Source: Crocodylus rhombifer
Taxonomy: Eukaryota > Chordata > Crocodylia > Crocodylidae
Assembly (NCBI GenBank): GCA_038503035.1
Contig: JAVSML010024600.1
Span: 691,240 to 755,239 of the forward strand
Reading direction: 5' to 3'
Length of the DNA: 64,000 nucleotides
Below the pieces are notes generated by a model that saw only the letters and a program-made list of their open reading frames with translations, ran no database searches and was not told where the DNA came from. Made by a program: the position numbers and the translations under genes. Of the stretch, positions 1 through 13,384 are shown one piece after another (within the stretch, counting starts at the first letter, position 1; each line of letters starts with the position of its first letter).

Positions 1-3000
1 GTTTGTTTTTTGATCTGATTCCCATACCACATATTTTGTACACACTTGGATAAGTTTCTGAACCTTTTTCTGATTACCTGACACTAACCTTCAAGATTTT
101 GGATAGATGCCCAGTACTTATCAACATGTATAGGCAGTGCTCCCTTTAGTGAGTGAATCTGGATATAAGTAATTATATACAATCAGACTATATCATGACA
201 GAGGTGTTAGAAATTTCTAAGAGTTAAAAATGCCAAAACTGTGCTTCTCTATGTAGTCAACTTTTCTGCTGTCAGTTACTTTCTCAGAATTATTCAGTAA
301 GCCGGGCTCTTAAAGTTAGTCCACAGCAGCCTGTACAAAGTCTAATTTTTTGCTTATGCCTCTTCTTTAGTCCTTCTCTGTATGTAGAAAGCTACATGGA
401 ATGTAATAGTCAATTTGGGATAAATCACTCCACCAAACCAAGCATTTCTCAAACATCTGGAATCCTTTCATTTCTCTCTGTGCAGTCTGATAGTGCTCTG
501 CAGGGCAGCAGTCTAACGCAGGCAAGAGAGATCATCTCAGATAACTGTTGCTTCTAATCTCCAAATAAGTTTAATTTGGGTTGATGGGCCAGGTACTGAA
601 ATTCTAAAAATGACCTGGTTGGGGGGGTTTAGATACTTCTATTGTGTTCATAATTTACACTCTGCAAAGTTTGTTTATTATCTGCCAAGAAGTGAGGGGG
701 TTTTCTATGGCAGCATTTTCTTATGATGTCACTAGAAAAGTAGTAAAAATGATTTAAAAGCCTGCAGCTTTGAAGTGATTATTTAAGGTATTTGATTAAC
801 TATGTACTGTATTTCTCCACACTGTGGTCTACAAGAGAAGGTGCAGTTATGGAAAATCATTAAGATCTTTTTCCCTTAACGAGGACCTATTTTATATGGT
901 ACTAAAACTGTTTTGTATTGCATAGGAATAGACTAAAGTGTGTATACTTAGACAATACTTGACAATGAGGATGTCAAGAACATAACTATACTACTTTTCT
1001 TCTTGATTGTCAAAATTTTAGTTTCCCTACAGAAATTAAGGAGTTTGCTGTACATTTCTAATGTCGGGTGAAGACTATTTGTAAAAGTAATCAAACCACA
1101 TAAAAACAGCAGAATTGGAACAGGTTTACCAACTAGCAAAGTCAAAATGGCCTAGACTCACAAAGGGGACCTGGGCTCAGAGTCACAATGTCAGTCTTCT
1201 AGGTGCCTTTTGGTAAATGGAATAGACAACCCAGTTATATGCTGATGGTCTCTGTGCGCTGCACAGAGAAAGTTAAGTGCTGAGTTTTGGTTAATGTATA
1301 GGAAATGCGAAGGAATGGGATCTGGCTATGACCCTCAAAGGGAGTTATGTGCCCATGTTCAATTTGGTAGTCCAAACTCTCTCCTGGGGCTAGGTGCTGT
1401 TCCTGCTAAGAGTGGCATCACTCTGCATAAATAATAAAAGATTTACCAGACCTGAGCCTGCCACCTCCCATGTGAATGCCTCAGTCATTGGCTCTGCAGT
1501 CAGTGTCTCATTTTCTTCTCCGTCAACCAGTGAATATTTAATTATGCATGCAAAACGGAATAGAACCAGGAGAGCATGGGCAACACCAACTCTACAATGA
1601 ATACTGAAGTTCAAGTCCCTCCCTGAATCAGGGATTGAATCCCTGCTGGATGGCCTAACCACTCAAGTGTTGGTTAGAAAGTGGGGGCAGTATCACTTCC
1701 TCTTCCAGCAGTGTTTTGGGTGGGGTTAGGTGTGATTAGAGCATGCTTACTTGTTTGGGATTCAAAGGAGACAGAGGCAGGGGAACACCTCATTTGTGAT
1801 TCTGGCTGAGGCACAGACATGAGATGGGTACAGAGAAGTTCAGGATTATTTTAGATTGGTACAGCGCCCAGCCAGTGAAATATAAGAGATTTTAGTGGCA
1901 GACGGTCATTTAAATAAACAATCAAATTGCAGTATGCTAAAAGGGGGAAGAAACCTCTTGTGGAGCTGTCAAAACATGGCAACCATCCATTTGCCTACCT
2001 GCTTTTACCCCAGGGGTAGTTACCTCTGTTTCATATAGGAGTAAACTGTCCTGGCTTAGTGATCCCTTATAGCAGAGTTAGAGGGAGCAGGCAAATGTTT
2101 ATTTACCACACATCAGCTGCTCCATAGTAAGACCCTAGCTTCTTTTTATATGCTGCAATTCACTCTTCTGTCCAAACCCTTAGGGACTTTAAGCAACTCA
2201 GGGGCAAAGCAGAGATTTTGAAGAACTAAATTTTGAATTTATAGGCCTAAAGTGTCAGTTGCCTAAGTCTCTCTGGTAAAAATCAGGTTTGATCCAAAAG
2301 CTCAGTGAAACCAAAAACAATCTTTCCAACAACTTTTCATTAGGCCTAATATTATTAACTTTCCTACCTAATGAATCTAGATCCTCATAGTATATAACCT
2401 GTTTTTAACTACATCGTTCTGTAGTGAATACTTGATGAGGTAGGACTTCTACCTGGTTTCTCTTACTACCTGGCTGTTTTGAACAGAAATCAGTTTGTTT
2501 TTCTGTAATCCTTACCTGTGAGCTTTCATGTCCAATGGCATATCTGCACTAAATGATTTTTTTGTTCATTCAATAAGGTCTATTAGGGAAATGCTGTTCA
2601 ATCTGTCCATCTTGTCCCTAAACCCAGAAAATGTGAAGAGACGGAGGAAGCACTGAACAGTCAAGGGATCACTTATTCCCTGTAGTTGATTAATTTAATT
2701 CTGTGCATATGGTGCTGCAGCCACTTTGCTTGTATAATTCCATTGAATTTTGTGCCAGCTCCAGATAAAGAATGACTACAGATGGGAATTAAGTCATCTT
2801 CCCATTTCAGTCTACAGTAGGATAAAAACATGCATTTGTCCCGTGTGAAGAGAACTGTGTGAACACAGTTCTAATGTCACATCAGCTTCACACTAGCATA
2901 ATTCCACTAACTGGAATATTTAGTTACTCCCTGATTTACAACTGTCAAGACGAGATTAGGGATAAAGCCTTAAATGTGACTGGATAATATCCATTATCTT

Positions 3001-4440
3001 CAGCATAACCAGTTTGTATTAAATCATGTAAAAAAAATCATGATTACAGAACTGTCACTGGTGTTTTACTAGACCATTATAGAGCAGAAGAAACAAGTCA
3101 TTTGATATTTAGTCGATTACCTGATACGGTGGCATTGGCCTCAGTGCCTGGGCCTCACCTGGGCCCCAGTTTTGCAGCAGCAGAAGCTAGTATTGGTCTG
3201 AAGATCTCTGCACCACCAACCTCCATGTGATTTTGTTAAATCTGTGACATTTCCAGAATAATCACAGAAGATCATTATAGCCCCTTGGCAAAAATGGTGA
3301 ATGTTATTTATTCTATTGATTTGTAGCTTAAATAGTGCAGTGACTAAGCAAATGAAATTGGCTAGCTAGACAGACACCACATGTCTGATGTCAGTATAAA
3401 AAAGAAATTGAAAAACAACCTTTTATGCTTCCCATATCGTGTGCTATCATTCTCCTGAGCCTAATCACAGTGCTTTGTTTCTAATGTTCTCCTTTCCTCC
3501 AAAGAGCGCCTTCCCCTTCATGTCAAGTTCATTCTACAATCTCATATTTCAATTGCAATGGTCTGAGAGAGTGTCATGTTGTGTTGGATTCTAAGAATAG
3601 GAGGTGCTCATCAATCAACAGTTTTACAGTGTACTAATCCTCACCGCAGTTAGTTGATTTGGTACTCCGGATTTTGACCACTGCCATGGTCAATCACTGA
3701 GCAGTTCTATTCATCTTCATCATCTACCTATTCTTAAAGATTTTTTTTCATCATGGCCACCTAGATAAAAAAAAGGAGAAGAAAGAAAAAGAGGACAAAA
3801 GGACATCAAAACCCATGTCTCCCAAAAGAATTATTCAATGTGACCTGAATTCATTTAATGCTTCAAATAACCTAAGAGTTTTTAAACCATTCTGAGAATA
3901 AATCAGGTGAATGATTGTAATAAATGAGAACTTTTGTTTCTAAAAAGTGCACCTCCTCATCAGACAAGTAGTTTTCTTTTCTCAAAAGGTTTTCATGCAC
4001 ATAGTCCAGGAATCGTCTCTCTTTTTTTACGCACTGCATTAAATTGGGGTGGGAAATATTTATTGCTAGTTTTGTTGCCCTTGTCCATGATCACAGTATA
4101 TACAAACCAATCACTCACTGTTTAAATTTCTCTCTGCTTATTTTTTTGTTCCAATCTCATTGTTTTCTTCCTCCACATTAAACCATTGTGTTTTTCTGTC
4201 CACTTTCCTCGCCTCCATCCCTTTCTCTTATCCCCATAATCAGATACACATTCTCTTTCCTTCCCCACAAATCATCTAGTCTTACTTATTTAAATAGAAA
4301 ATATGATTTATACCATGGAAAGTAATGACACATCATTTTTCTCTGAGGATTATCTGTCATAGGTGAGGGGGCAAAGAACCTTACACTATCATGTTCACCA
4401 TCTCCTCTTTATATATGTATAAATTATACGTGCACACATC
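1..4440. other. Intergenic AT-rich sequence, no gene seen
   Basis: I see no coding exon, RNA gene or well-preserved transposon here. Open frames are short (under 100 codons), lack family motifs, and look like chance. The only structured piece is a tRNA-like segment near 1630-1666, listed separately. Confidence 0.5.
1595..1680 (-). repeat. Possible tRNA-derived SINE fragment
   Basis: On the minus strand the segment reads GAGTGGTTAGGCCATCC (1650-1666) followed by GGGATTCAATCCC (1631-1643). This resembles the body of a tRNA-derived SINE, with a B-box-like GATTCAATCC. There is no clear A/T-rich tail or target duplication, so this is a weak call. Confidence 0.22.
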
Positions 4441-4441
4441 T

Positions 4442-4723
4442 GGGCACGTCTACACAGGTGGTGGACCACACAGTTGTTACTGCACAGTCTTTTAGTACAT
4501 ACCAGCATACAAGCAAAGTCATTTAGGACTTGCTTAAGTAAGTACTATACAGTCCCGTCACCATGCAGTTATTTTTAGGTGCTACTGTGCAGTAGCAATC
4601 CACTGCTGCGCAGTAGCATCACCATCACAGTTCATGGCTGGTAATGCTACATCACCATAGCAAAGAGCTATGGTGCAGTAGTTTGTTGCTATGGCAACAT
4701 AGCATATCGTGTAGATGCACCCA
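4442..4723. mobile_element. Palindrome-rich MITE, copy A (Chompy-like)
   Basis: The element starts GGGCACGTCTACAC and ends GTGTAGATGCACCC, giving imperfect terminal inverted repeats. Inside, the short palindrome CTACTGTGCAGTAG or variants (for example CTGCTGCGCAGTAG) recurs. Copies B, C and D at about 22.6, 30.4 and 31.7 kb share the same ends and motif. It has no coding capacity, so it is a non-autonomous DNA transposon. Small crocodilian MITEs called Chompy have this general character, but assignment to that family is inference. No convincing target-site duplication was found. Confidence 0.6.
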
Positions 4724-5277
4724 TTATAAAAATGTTGCTCTTCCCTTTAGCAATAGCCTTTTGTGTGGTAGCATTTTCACTGGATTCCCTTGACATATCA
4801 GTGTCATGAGAGGGATGGATCAGGGGTCTGTTTCTCCTCCATTAGAGCCCAGCCCCTCCCTCATTAATGTAAAGACAGTTGGATGATCATTGAGAGACAC
4901 CATGCACACCAACATCTTCCTGAACTGGTCTAGTTAGGATAGGAATGAAATGAATCCATTTCTAGAGAGCTCTCCAGATCCCAGAGAATAATTCCCATCA
5001 TTGTGTGAGGGCTGCTTTTGTAAGAACTTGAAACAACAAAAGTATGTACCCCATTATGCTTATTTGACTATTTTATCAGCTTACATGAGCCTGTTCCGGC
5101 TAAACCCAATACCAATTAATTGGAATTAATTAATTGGAAGGTAATTGTCAGTGATTCTTTAAAAAAAAAATCTTAACAGTTTTCTTGCAAAACAGATTCA
5201 CTTTTTTTCTCAAAGTTTATTACTATTTTTTTAAGATTATTTTGGAAGCATCACATCCATAAAAAACTCATTTTGGC

Positions 5278-5775
5278 CACGTGCAGACAAGCGTGGCTAT
5301 GCATTATGTGGCATCGCAGACCTAACTGCAGTGCCATACACCACGCATTCAGGCATTTCCTGAGCTGCTACCTTGCAGTACAGGCAGGGGGAGTAGGGGA
5401 GTGGGCGGCCTGGGATTAACCCCTGGAGATCCAGGGGTCAAAAAAAAACCCCACACAGAAGAAAAGCAGGGTGGCGCATGTGGAGGCAGTGAGCACCACC
5501 CAAAACTGGAGCGTGGCCAGCCGGAGCCACATTCCAGCTGCTGACCAGGCTCCAAGCTGCAGGAGTGATGTGGCTGCAAATTCCCTGGCCCCCAAACCCC
5601 CAGGTAAGGCTGCTGGGGTCAGCACAGTTAATGGTCCCAGCCTCTCCTACCCCACCTGAGATAACCTGCTGTGTGCCAGAGGGTGCGTGGCACAGGCGTT
5701 CTCCGGGGAGAAGTAGCAGCAGCACAAGGTAGTCTACCACTAGTTGTCTCCAGGGAACAAAATGTCTGCATTCAT
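5278..5775. mobile_element. GC-rich inverted-repeat element (MITE-like)
   Basis: The left end GGCCACGTGCAGACAAGC and the reverse complement of the right end, GGCTGCATCCAGATGAAT, are imperfect terminal repeats. The interior is far more GC-rich than the flanks and has no coding sequence. A foldback near the left end (around 5291-5345, TGTGGCAT against GTGCCATACACCACG) is related in structure to the hairpin at 31583-31626. Boundaries are approximate. Confidence 0.35.
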
Positions 5776-5887
5776 CTGGATGCAGCCTTTATGTTTATAT
5801 CCATAAATAATAAGACTAAATAGATTTAATATTAGGGACACACACAAAACTGATAGGATGATTTTGTAAATATTTCTCTGTTTAACT

Positions 5888-5960
5888 TTAAGAACATAAG
5901 TAGTCCCAATGACTTATCCAACTGACTTCAGTGGGACTACTCACATGCTGAAAGGTAGGC
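5888..5960. repeat. Ancient amniote repeat fragment
   Basis: The segment around AGTAGTCCCAATGACTT and GTGGGACTACTCACATG has the look of a widespread old amniote interspersed repeat. Similar pieces may be present near 34765-34812 and 48945-49020. This is pattern recognition only; no boundaries can be seen. Confidence 0.22.
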
Positions 5961-6186
5961 ATATGCATATAGGTTTGCAGTGGACTAGTATCTGAGTGTT
6001 GAGCACTGTTGATGTGGTATGAAGCTAGGTCTGGATGCTAAAATGTCTAGGGCTGGAGAAGACAAATTGGAAAGTTGGACCCTTTTCCCAATTAAGTTAC
6101 TGTAGTTTGAAGCCTGAGATGAATTCTGTTTCAAACACAATGCTTTTCCTATCATAGATAAACCACTGCATGTATTTAGTTTAGGT

Positions 6187-6410
6187 CAAGGGTATCAAAC
6201 TCACTTGGGGCTCAGAGCTAGATCTGGAACACATTGCTCCTTATGGGCTGGATCCAACCTGGGGCATGAGGGCTGCTGCAGTGGCCACTACAGTGGCAGT
6301 GGTAGTATTGGGTCCCACAGTGATTGTGGCTGCACAGGCCCCAGTAGTGGGAGGAGCAAGGTGGTGGCAGGGTCCATCAGGGTCCATCAGGGTGGGGGGC
6401 AGCAGGCTTT
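6187..6410. mobile_element. Possible hAT-type MITE fragment
   Basis: GGGTATCAAACTCACTTGGG resembles the start of hAT-like non-autonomous elements of the kind 'GGGTGTCAAACTCATTTG'. A GC-rich, repetitive interior follows, including a tandem copy of GGTCCATCAGG near 6370-6390. No right terminus or target duplication is recognisable. It abuts the CR1-like fragment that follows. Confidence 0.25.
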
Positions 6411-7100
6411 TATGGTCCAGTAGCATTCTGCCCCAAGTGCAGGACTTTGCAGTTGTCCTTGTTGAATCTCATCTGATTGATTGAGGACCATTTCTCCAGT
6501 CTATCCAGGTCATTCTCAATCTTATTCTTGCCTTCTGGAATAACTGCAACTTCATCCAGTGTAGTTTCATCTAGAACTTTGCTAAGCATGCCCTCAATTT
6601 CATCATCTAAATCATTAATGAAGATATTTAATAATACTGGACCCAGGACTACCCCTAAGGCACCCCACTTGATACTTCCTCCCAGCAAGACATTGAGCTA
6701 TTGATGACAGCTATGTATCCACCAGATACATAAGAATGTCATGGGAGAGAGTGTCAAAAGCCTTGCTGAAGTCAAGTTATATCATATCCACTGCTCTACC
6801 CCCATCCACAGAGCCTGTCACCTTTTAATAGAAGGATATCAAGTTGGTCAGGCAAGACTTGCTCATAGTGACTCCATGCTAGCTGTTCCTGATCACCGTG
6901 TTGCGTAGATGCTTCACACTGGATTCCTTGAGTACCATGATCTTTCCAGGTATTGACATCAGGCTGACTGGTCTGTAGTTCCCAGGATCCTCCTCCTTCC
7001 CTTTTTAAAAGATGAGCCCTGTATTTGCCCTTTTCCAATTACCCAGGACCTCACTTGACTTTCACAAGTTTTTAAAGAGAGTTCTCATGATGATTGTATT
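6411..7100 (-). pseudogene. Old CR1-like LINE reverse-transcriptase fragment
   Basis: Read on the minus strand, pieces in shifting frames give the CR1 reverse-transcriptase signature. EEDPGNYRPVSL lies near 6960-7010. LDFSKAFDTLSHDILM follows at about 6730-6785. LGPVLLNIFINDLDDEIEG and KWSSINQMRFNKDNCKVLHL follow, at about 6415-6660. The catalytic FADD box is lost (VLDETT in its place) and there are stops and frameshifts throughout. No 3' tail is present. It is an old, 5'- and 3'-incomplete copy, much more diverged than the other CR1 copies here. Confidence 0.8.
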
Positions 7101-10100
7101 AAGCTTCCTATAGAATGACCCCAGTATTTGTCAAAGAGATGATGCAGTATACCTGTCAGCAGAACGTTCCTGAAAAGGGACCTTTTAATAACATATTGAA
7201 ACTGGCAGTGTCCCCCTGAAACACAATCATCCCAGGAAAATCTGTGATGCCCTCTGGTGGGTAAATGAAACAATAGTGGATAAATGCAGAAATAGTATTT
7301 TCTCCTTTGTGTTGAGTCCCGGTTCCATAGAACTAGAATTAGAACAATGACAGGTTTGAGTGCTAAGTTGACGGTTTGATATTTTGCATCCCATACTGAA
7401 ACAATATGTGCTTAAAGTAAGCTTAGCCTTTAACAGTATATAAGAATAGCAAAGAACTTAGTGAGGAATTAAAAACCAAGAGAAAACCCTTCTTCCATTA
7501 TATATTTAGCTAAAATATCATGTGGTTTTAGAGAATTAAGTAGAATGGGATACATGTAATTTCTATCTGAAAAAAACATCTTTTATTTATCATTGCTAGT
7601 CACTGGTGTGACATTCCCTGTGTAACTTCCAGTCTTTAGGCTCCTAGATATAAGTCTGTCAGGTTTCACTAAATGGGCACAAAGACAAGCTGAAGTTGGA
7701 ATTAACAAATGCAGCATTAAGTTATTGTTGTTTTGTAACTAAAAACCTGAGCCCTGAGTAAGGCTGTGTAGACTCCATTTTATCATATTTTTTCTGAAAG
7801 TAAACATGAAAAATTAAAATAAACTCTGATAGGATTTGTCACTTGGTAAACAAAATATGAATACACAGTATCTCTCACAGCACAGCTGTCTAGTCCGCAA
7901 AAAGACATTATCCTATAAATTCACCAAAATAAATCCACTCACATATCAAAATGCATTTGGTTGGGGATAATATATAGGTCATCCACACTGCTTATACTTA
8001 ACTATTGTATTAAAGCTCTCCAGTTTTCAGTGTTTTGTTCCACTTCATCTCTCATCTCTTCTTTATCTATATAGTTGGGTTTGTAGCAATTTAAAAAAAC
8101 TACTTCAATCCACTGGTAGCCCAAGTTTCATTCCAGTGACTGAAATAAAATTTAGGTCCCAAAACAGCAAAATACATTAAACAGGTGCTTCACTCTAAGC
8201 CAGAGAAGCAAATGGAATTACTTGTCTCCAAAGCTGAGCACAGACCTGTGTGCTTTTCAGTACCCGTGTCTTAGCCCAGGCCCTGTGTTTAACATGGAGA
8301 GGCTGGTGGAAAAACAAGAAAGACTTGCAAAAAGATGTTTCAGGAAAGGGGGCTGTGTCATTTTATATTGATGCCAATGCAAATGGTAAGTGAAGTACAA
8401 GAAATGTAACTGATTTCCTTTATTAGTGAGGAAACAAAAAATAAGCCTGAGCCTGCACTTGAGCATCTTAACTCACAAACTGTTCACATAAAATGTCTCT
8501 GCTGCATAGACTTTATTAATTAACAAGAGGTGGTGGTGAGTACTTGACGTATCACTAAACCAAAGGACTTTTGACAGCATGAATATAATAGTGAACCATC
8601 CAAGTACAAAAATAGCTGAACTTAGAAGATTATAGAGTAAACAGCAAATCATCTCAGCTCTCTACCTCATCTGAGAATGATCTTAGCTAAAAAATAAAGA
8701 CCAGCTACACTACTGGGTACAACTCTAGCAAAATAGTACCATGACCCATCATAATAACTGACTTTCAATTTTCATAGCACTGCAGCTGTACCCTTGCAAA
8801 TTGCTGTGTCTTCTCTCCAAAGAAGCATTTAAGTGAGGGACTTTTGAGGTTATTAACATCAACATTAACTTTCATCCTCCAGGGGCTTTTCTTTCTTCCT
8901 TAGCAATTTCCCATTTAAACTATAGCTCAGAGCTAAAAAGCTTTATAATAATTTCTATTGTTGTCATGTATACCTGATAGAAAATCTATAGCCTAGTGAA
9001 GCACCTAAGCTTAAAGCTTTATTTTCCATCTCCGTAAGGAAAAGAAACCAAATCTTAGAAGGTGTAATTGCCAGGGAAAATCATTTCAGTCTGCCATAGA
9101 AGGAAAAGAGCTTGCAGCTCTGACTCAGTGAACCAAAGAATGCTACGACCTGCATTCTCATACACTGAAAAGGAAAACAAAATAGCCAAAGAACCACAGT
9201 CAAAGACGAGAGAGGAAGAAACAGCCACAACACATTTATCTGTGTTAAATTTGTGCCTGAAAACCATCACTAAGACTGGAGTCCTAGTCAACTGCTGCAG
9301 ATACCTATGAGTAAAGTTCCTGCCACAAAGGTGTGACAATTTTTGCATAATCTTCCAGATTCTGCAAAGAGAAATCATATTAATGATCAGTTTAACCAAT
9401 GTGTTGAAAAAGCATTGGTAAAAAAAAGGACATTAAAAGGAGGCGTTGGAATAAATAGGACATCAGCAAACATTAGAATTCAGATACAGTGAGCACAGCT
9501 CTTTGAAGATCTGCATAAATACAAATATTTCTAGTTGGTCTGTTTCCTAAGACAGGGACCAGACAGGACACCAGGCACAGCCAGTGTTGGACACAAAGTG
9601 ATAGCATACTTAGATGTATATGATAATATAGATGTGTTCATTTTCAGGTTTGTAAAAACAAAAAGGCACATGGAGAGGGCTGCTGTTTTCATTTAATGAT
9701 GTTACTAGCAAGACAGCTTCAGAGATAATAGGACAATGTGGCTATAAAATGTGTATATCAGCTTTAAAGAAAGGGCAAGAATGTAATTCAAACCTTGATG
9801 CTCACTCTCTTTAAAGCATTTCCAGCATTTGCACTTTCCTTTGGAACAAATCATTTTCTCAGTGTTAGACTCACACAAAGATGTAAACACCTAAGTCCTG
9901 ACTAACTCCATTAAGTGTCTAAGCCCAAAACTGTGATAATTAAAGCCTTATTTAATTTCTGTCTAATCCTGAAGGCACTTAAAATTTCCATGTGTGTCTG
10001 TTTTCCCTGGAAAATTTCCTTAGGTGCCCAAAGGTCTGTTTCTGGACATGCCTAGAAGCATTTCAGTCTTAAAGAAGTCAGATGCTCAGCTCAAGCCTAA

Positions 10101-10314
10101 ATCACTTACCTAGGAGGCATTTTCCAAGCATCCTGAACAGATCACACTCTGCATATAATGAGTGAGAAAATTCCCACATATCTACTCCTTTATCCAAAAG
10201 CTCAAACCTCTTTCTCCTGCTTTGCCTGTGATAAGTTAGTTCATCTAGGCACTGTGCCTGGGGGTTGCTCATTCAGTTTTAAAAATAGTTTTGACAGTCA
10301 ATTTAGAAAATGCC
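7101..10314. other. Intergenic, nothing recognised
   Basis: AT-rich unique-looking sequence. A 114-codon minus-strand open frame at 9055-9399 has no family motif and no visible splice context; I regard it as chance. Confidence 0.45.
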
Positions 10315-10737
10315 TTGGATATGGATGATCCTGCCTTGAGCAGGGGGTTGGACTAGATGACCTCCTGAGATGCCTTCTAGCTAAGGTGACTATATGGCCC
10401 GGATTGGCCAGGACAATCCTGGATTTCAGAGGCTGTCTCAGCATCCTGTCTAGTGGAGAACATTGAAGCAAAAGTCCCAGTTTGGTGCAACCCACCTGCA
10501 CATGCCCAGCTCCTGATGGGGGCGGGGGGGGGGGAGCAGCCTCAGGGTTGTGGGTGGGTGGGTGGGTGTGCACGTGCATGCCATGCTGTCCTCCCCAGCC
10601 CTGCTCCTGGGAGCTGTGGGGTTGGGGGAGGAGGGAGTTTGCACCTGTATGATGGCCTCTTGATGCCCCCAGCCTCCATTTCCCTCAAATGATTATGGCC
10701 ACACTATTTCTAGCCCTACTTTTCTATGATTCCATAA
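10315..10737 (+). mobile_element. CR1 3' end, split by a hAT-like insertion
   Basis: GGGGGTTGGACTAGATGACC (about 10343-10362), followed by a CTCCTGAGATGCC-type stretch, is the conserved 3' untranslated end of CR1. The matching tail, CCCTACTTTTCTATGATTCC, appears only after position 10711. The 325 bases in between are a separate element. All coding sequence is missing, as is usual for severely 5'-truncated CR1 copies. Confidence 0.75.
10383..10707. mobile_element. hAT-like MITE inserted in a CR1 tail
   Basis: The element is flanked by TTCTAGCT (10375-10382) and TTCTAGCC (10708-10715), an 8-base target duplication with one mismatch, as expected for hAT. The ends AAGGTGACTATATGG and CCATAATCATTTG-type sequence (right end ..GGCCACACTAT) are only roughly inverted. 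The interior is GC-rich with a GTGG microsatellite (about 10550-10568) and codes for nothing. Removing it restores a continuous CR1 3' end, which supports the boundaries. Confidence 0.65.
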
Positions 10738-10739
10738 AT

Positions 10740-11637
10740 ATTATTCATTTATAAAACATACACTGAATGAAGCAGACCTCTGCGGGCTCTTTGGCTCTGA
10801 GCGACCTCACACACATTTCCTAAAGCAATATATCAAGCACCAGGCTATAGGCAGCTGTGGAAAGTGGTGGGCTGACAGGGCCAGCTACAAGGTGTTTCTA
10901 GTGCTGCCTAAATTGGACATTGGTAGAAGTTCACAAAGTTCTAAAGAGCGATTTGACCTGGCCCAGTGCCAGCAGTCAAGAACACATTCAACCTTTAAAT
11001 GGTGGCACCTGAGAGATTGATTGGCTGCTTTAAAAAATATTACCCCTAATGACAGTGGCAGGAAGATAAATTAATGGTTAAGTTATTTTATAGTTTTTAT
11101 TTTGTGCATGTGCTGATTTCCTGATTGTCTTCTGAAATGTCACACCCTGGAGGTTGGAGGAAAGTGAAAAATCAATTATTTACAGGAGGTCCTATCTTCA
11201 AATGAACAGGGTGACACTGAATGCAGACAACAAAAAGGAGATGTGTTATTGTCCTTTTCCAACAAAAGGATAAACAGACACCACTCTAAGTGGGATTATA
11301 ACTTCATGTCCCTATAATGGTCAAAATAATTGGCTTGATTCACTGCTGCATCTGTCCATTTTTAATTCAGTGTAACTTTTCTGATTTCAGGGGACTGAAT
11401 CAAGCTGGGGATTGGGGAAAGTAGCGTAACATACATTATTTATTATTAATCATTGTTAGGCTCTGCTATGATTGAGATAGGCTTCATGAAATAAGAGCCA
11501 ACACAGGGCTACATCCAATTCTTCATTTTAGCTACTACCTCTCCCCCAAACTAAATCCCAGACTCATGACATAAGGCTTTGCTATGCCAGTGCTAGAGGC
11601 TTTAATGCATTGCCCAAGGAATTAGCTATACCACTTC
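10740..11637. other. Intergenic, nothing recognised
   Basis: No coding or repeat structure that I can support. Confidence 0.4.
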
Positions 11638-11884
11638 TAAGACCTTGTTTGCACTGCCACTGTGCTACAGCAAGTTCCCCTGCTGAGAAACCCTGCCCAC
11701 TCAGTCCTGCTCAACATAAATCAAATCCTGGAAATGAAGCAGTATAACTGCCTAAGAGCAGTCCTGAGCACACAACCCCGTGCTGCTCTCAGGTCTCTCA
11801 GTCTTGGGCATGCTTGTTGGTAAATGCTCACGGCCACTCTCATTCAGGAAGGAGTGAGTAGGTGGCATGTGTAGACATGCCCTA
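11638..11884. mobile_element. Short inverted-repeat element (MITE)
   Basis: The left end TAAGACCTTGTTTGCACTGC and the reverse complement of the right end, TTAGGGCATGTCTACACATG, form imperfect terminal repeats of about 20 bases. The length is about 247 bases with no coding potential. No clear target duplication separates Tc1/mariner, hAT and other origins. Confidence 0.4.
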
Positions 11885-12817
11885 AATCTTCAAGAGATCC
11901 TTTCATATATAAGATCTCAGGTGGATATGTGTGGGCTGTTTCTTCTCCTTTCGTGAACCTTCAGTAGAATAGCATTGACACAACCTACATTAAGAACTGT
12001 AGCACAGAATAGTATTTCCTGCATCTGGATTTGTAGATTATGAACAAAGTAGTTTGTTCAATATGGCTGAACAAATCCTCTGATAATTTTAGCCATTGGG
12101 ACACCCAGCATTATAGAATTTCAGTTGGTATCATTAATTGGGTCCATTATTTCCACAGCTAGTATTAGGGAACTCATTTACTCTGTGGGACATTAATGAC
12201 AATTTGAAAGACTCAAATTGATTCAATTTCTGGTTCTCTTTTATCTTTTTAGCAAGTCTGTTTCACTTTTATTTCAGTCCGTACTGTGGTAAATAGTCAG
12301 TACCTGGCATATTGCAAGTACTTTGCCATTGAGGGTGAATACAGAGGGGAGGGTAGTTTCTAAAATTATTTCTAATACATTGCTGAGGCAAAGGCCAAAT
12401 GAAGTAATACAGTGAAGTGCTAGACAATACATAATCAGACAGAAGAATATTTTCCCATCCCTGTTACAGTATAATTTCAAATTCAATATTTATTCCAGAA
12501 ATGTCCCAACCTCTTAGAGTAATATTAAATCAATTACTGGATGAAATAATGCAATTAAAACTGAAATAAAGGTTTCCAGTGCTATCAACAGAGACATTGA
12601 ATGGCACCACACTGTCTCATTCTCTACTGCATTTTGAAGAGAGTATTCTTTCATTTATGTGCCAAAAGAAACAACAACCCCTAAACACTAAAATCTTCAA
12701 AGGTCTAACTGTTCAAAATGTGCACTTTTAATTCCTTTCACTGTAATGCATCATTTCAGAAAATGAAAACACAAAACAACCCTACTGTAAGCTGTGGTCA
12801 AACTCACCGACTACACA
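11885..12817. other. Intergenic, nothing recognised
   Basis: AT-rich, no supported feature. Confidence 0.4.
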
Positions 12818-13384
12818 GGGTGTATACAGACATTTGGGGAGCTTAGAGGGAGGTTAGATCAAGTTAAAACTGGCCATCCAATCTAGGGTAAGCTGGCATA
12901 GGAGAGATAGCAGGGGGCTTGGAGGATTGTGGGGTAAGCAGGCTCTGAGGGGGGAGTCGGGCTGGGGGGGCAGATGGGGTCTGTGGGTGGGACTCAGGGG
13001 AGGCAGGAAGGATCCATGGGGAGGTTCAGGGACCTAAGGGGGAAAGTAGGGGTTCATGTGGGGGTTGATGGGGTTTGGAAGGGGGCAGGTAGGGATCTCT
13101 TGCACAGGGACCATGAGGAAGCATAGGGGGGTCTCTCTCCCCCACCCTCCTTGACCAAGTGCTGTTTTTATCCCTCCTCAACCCCCTCTGCCCCCAGATG
13201 AAGAACCTCTGCCCAGTGAACAAGCTCCCTGTATCCCACCCACCCTCCAGGGACCAGGGGGCTAAAAATAGCCCAGTGACAGGGAGGGGGTAAGAAAAGC
13301 ACAGCCCTGGGGCTAGGGCTGGCAGCTGGGCTTTCCAAGCCCTAGGAACTGTATGGAAGCTCAGGACAGTTAGATCAGTCTAAA

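Noticed and set aside
9055..9399. 114-codon minus-strand open frame
   Set aside because: No recognisable domain, no splice or promoter context, and an overlapping frame exists on the other strand; likely chance.
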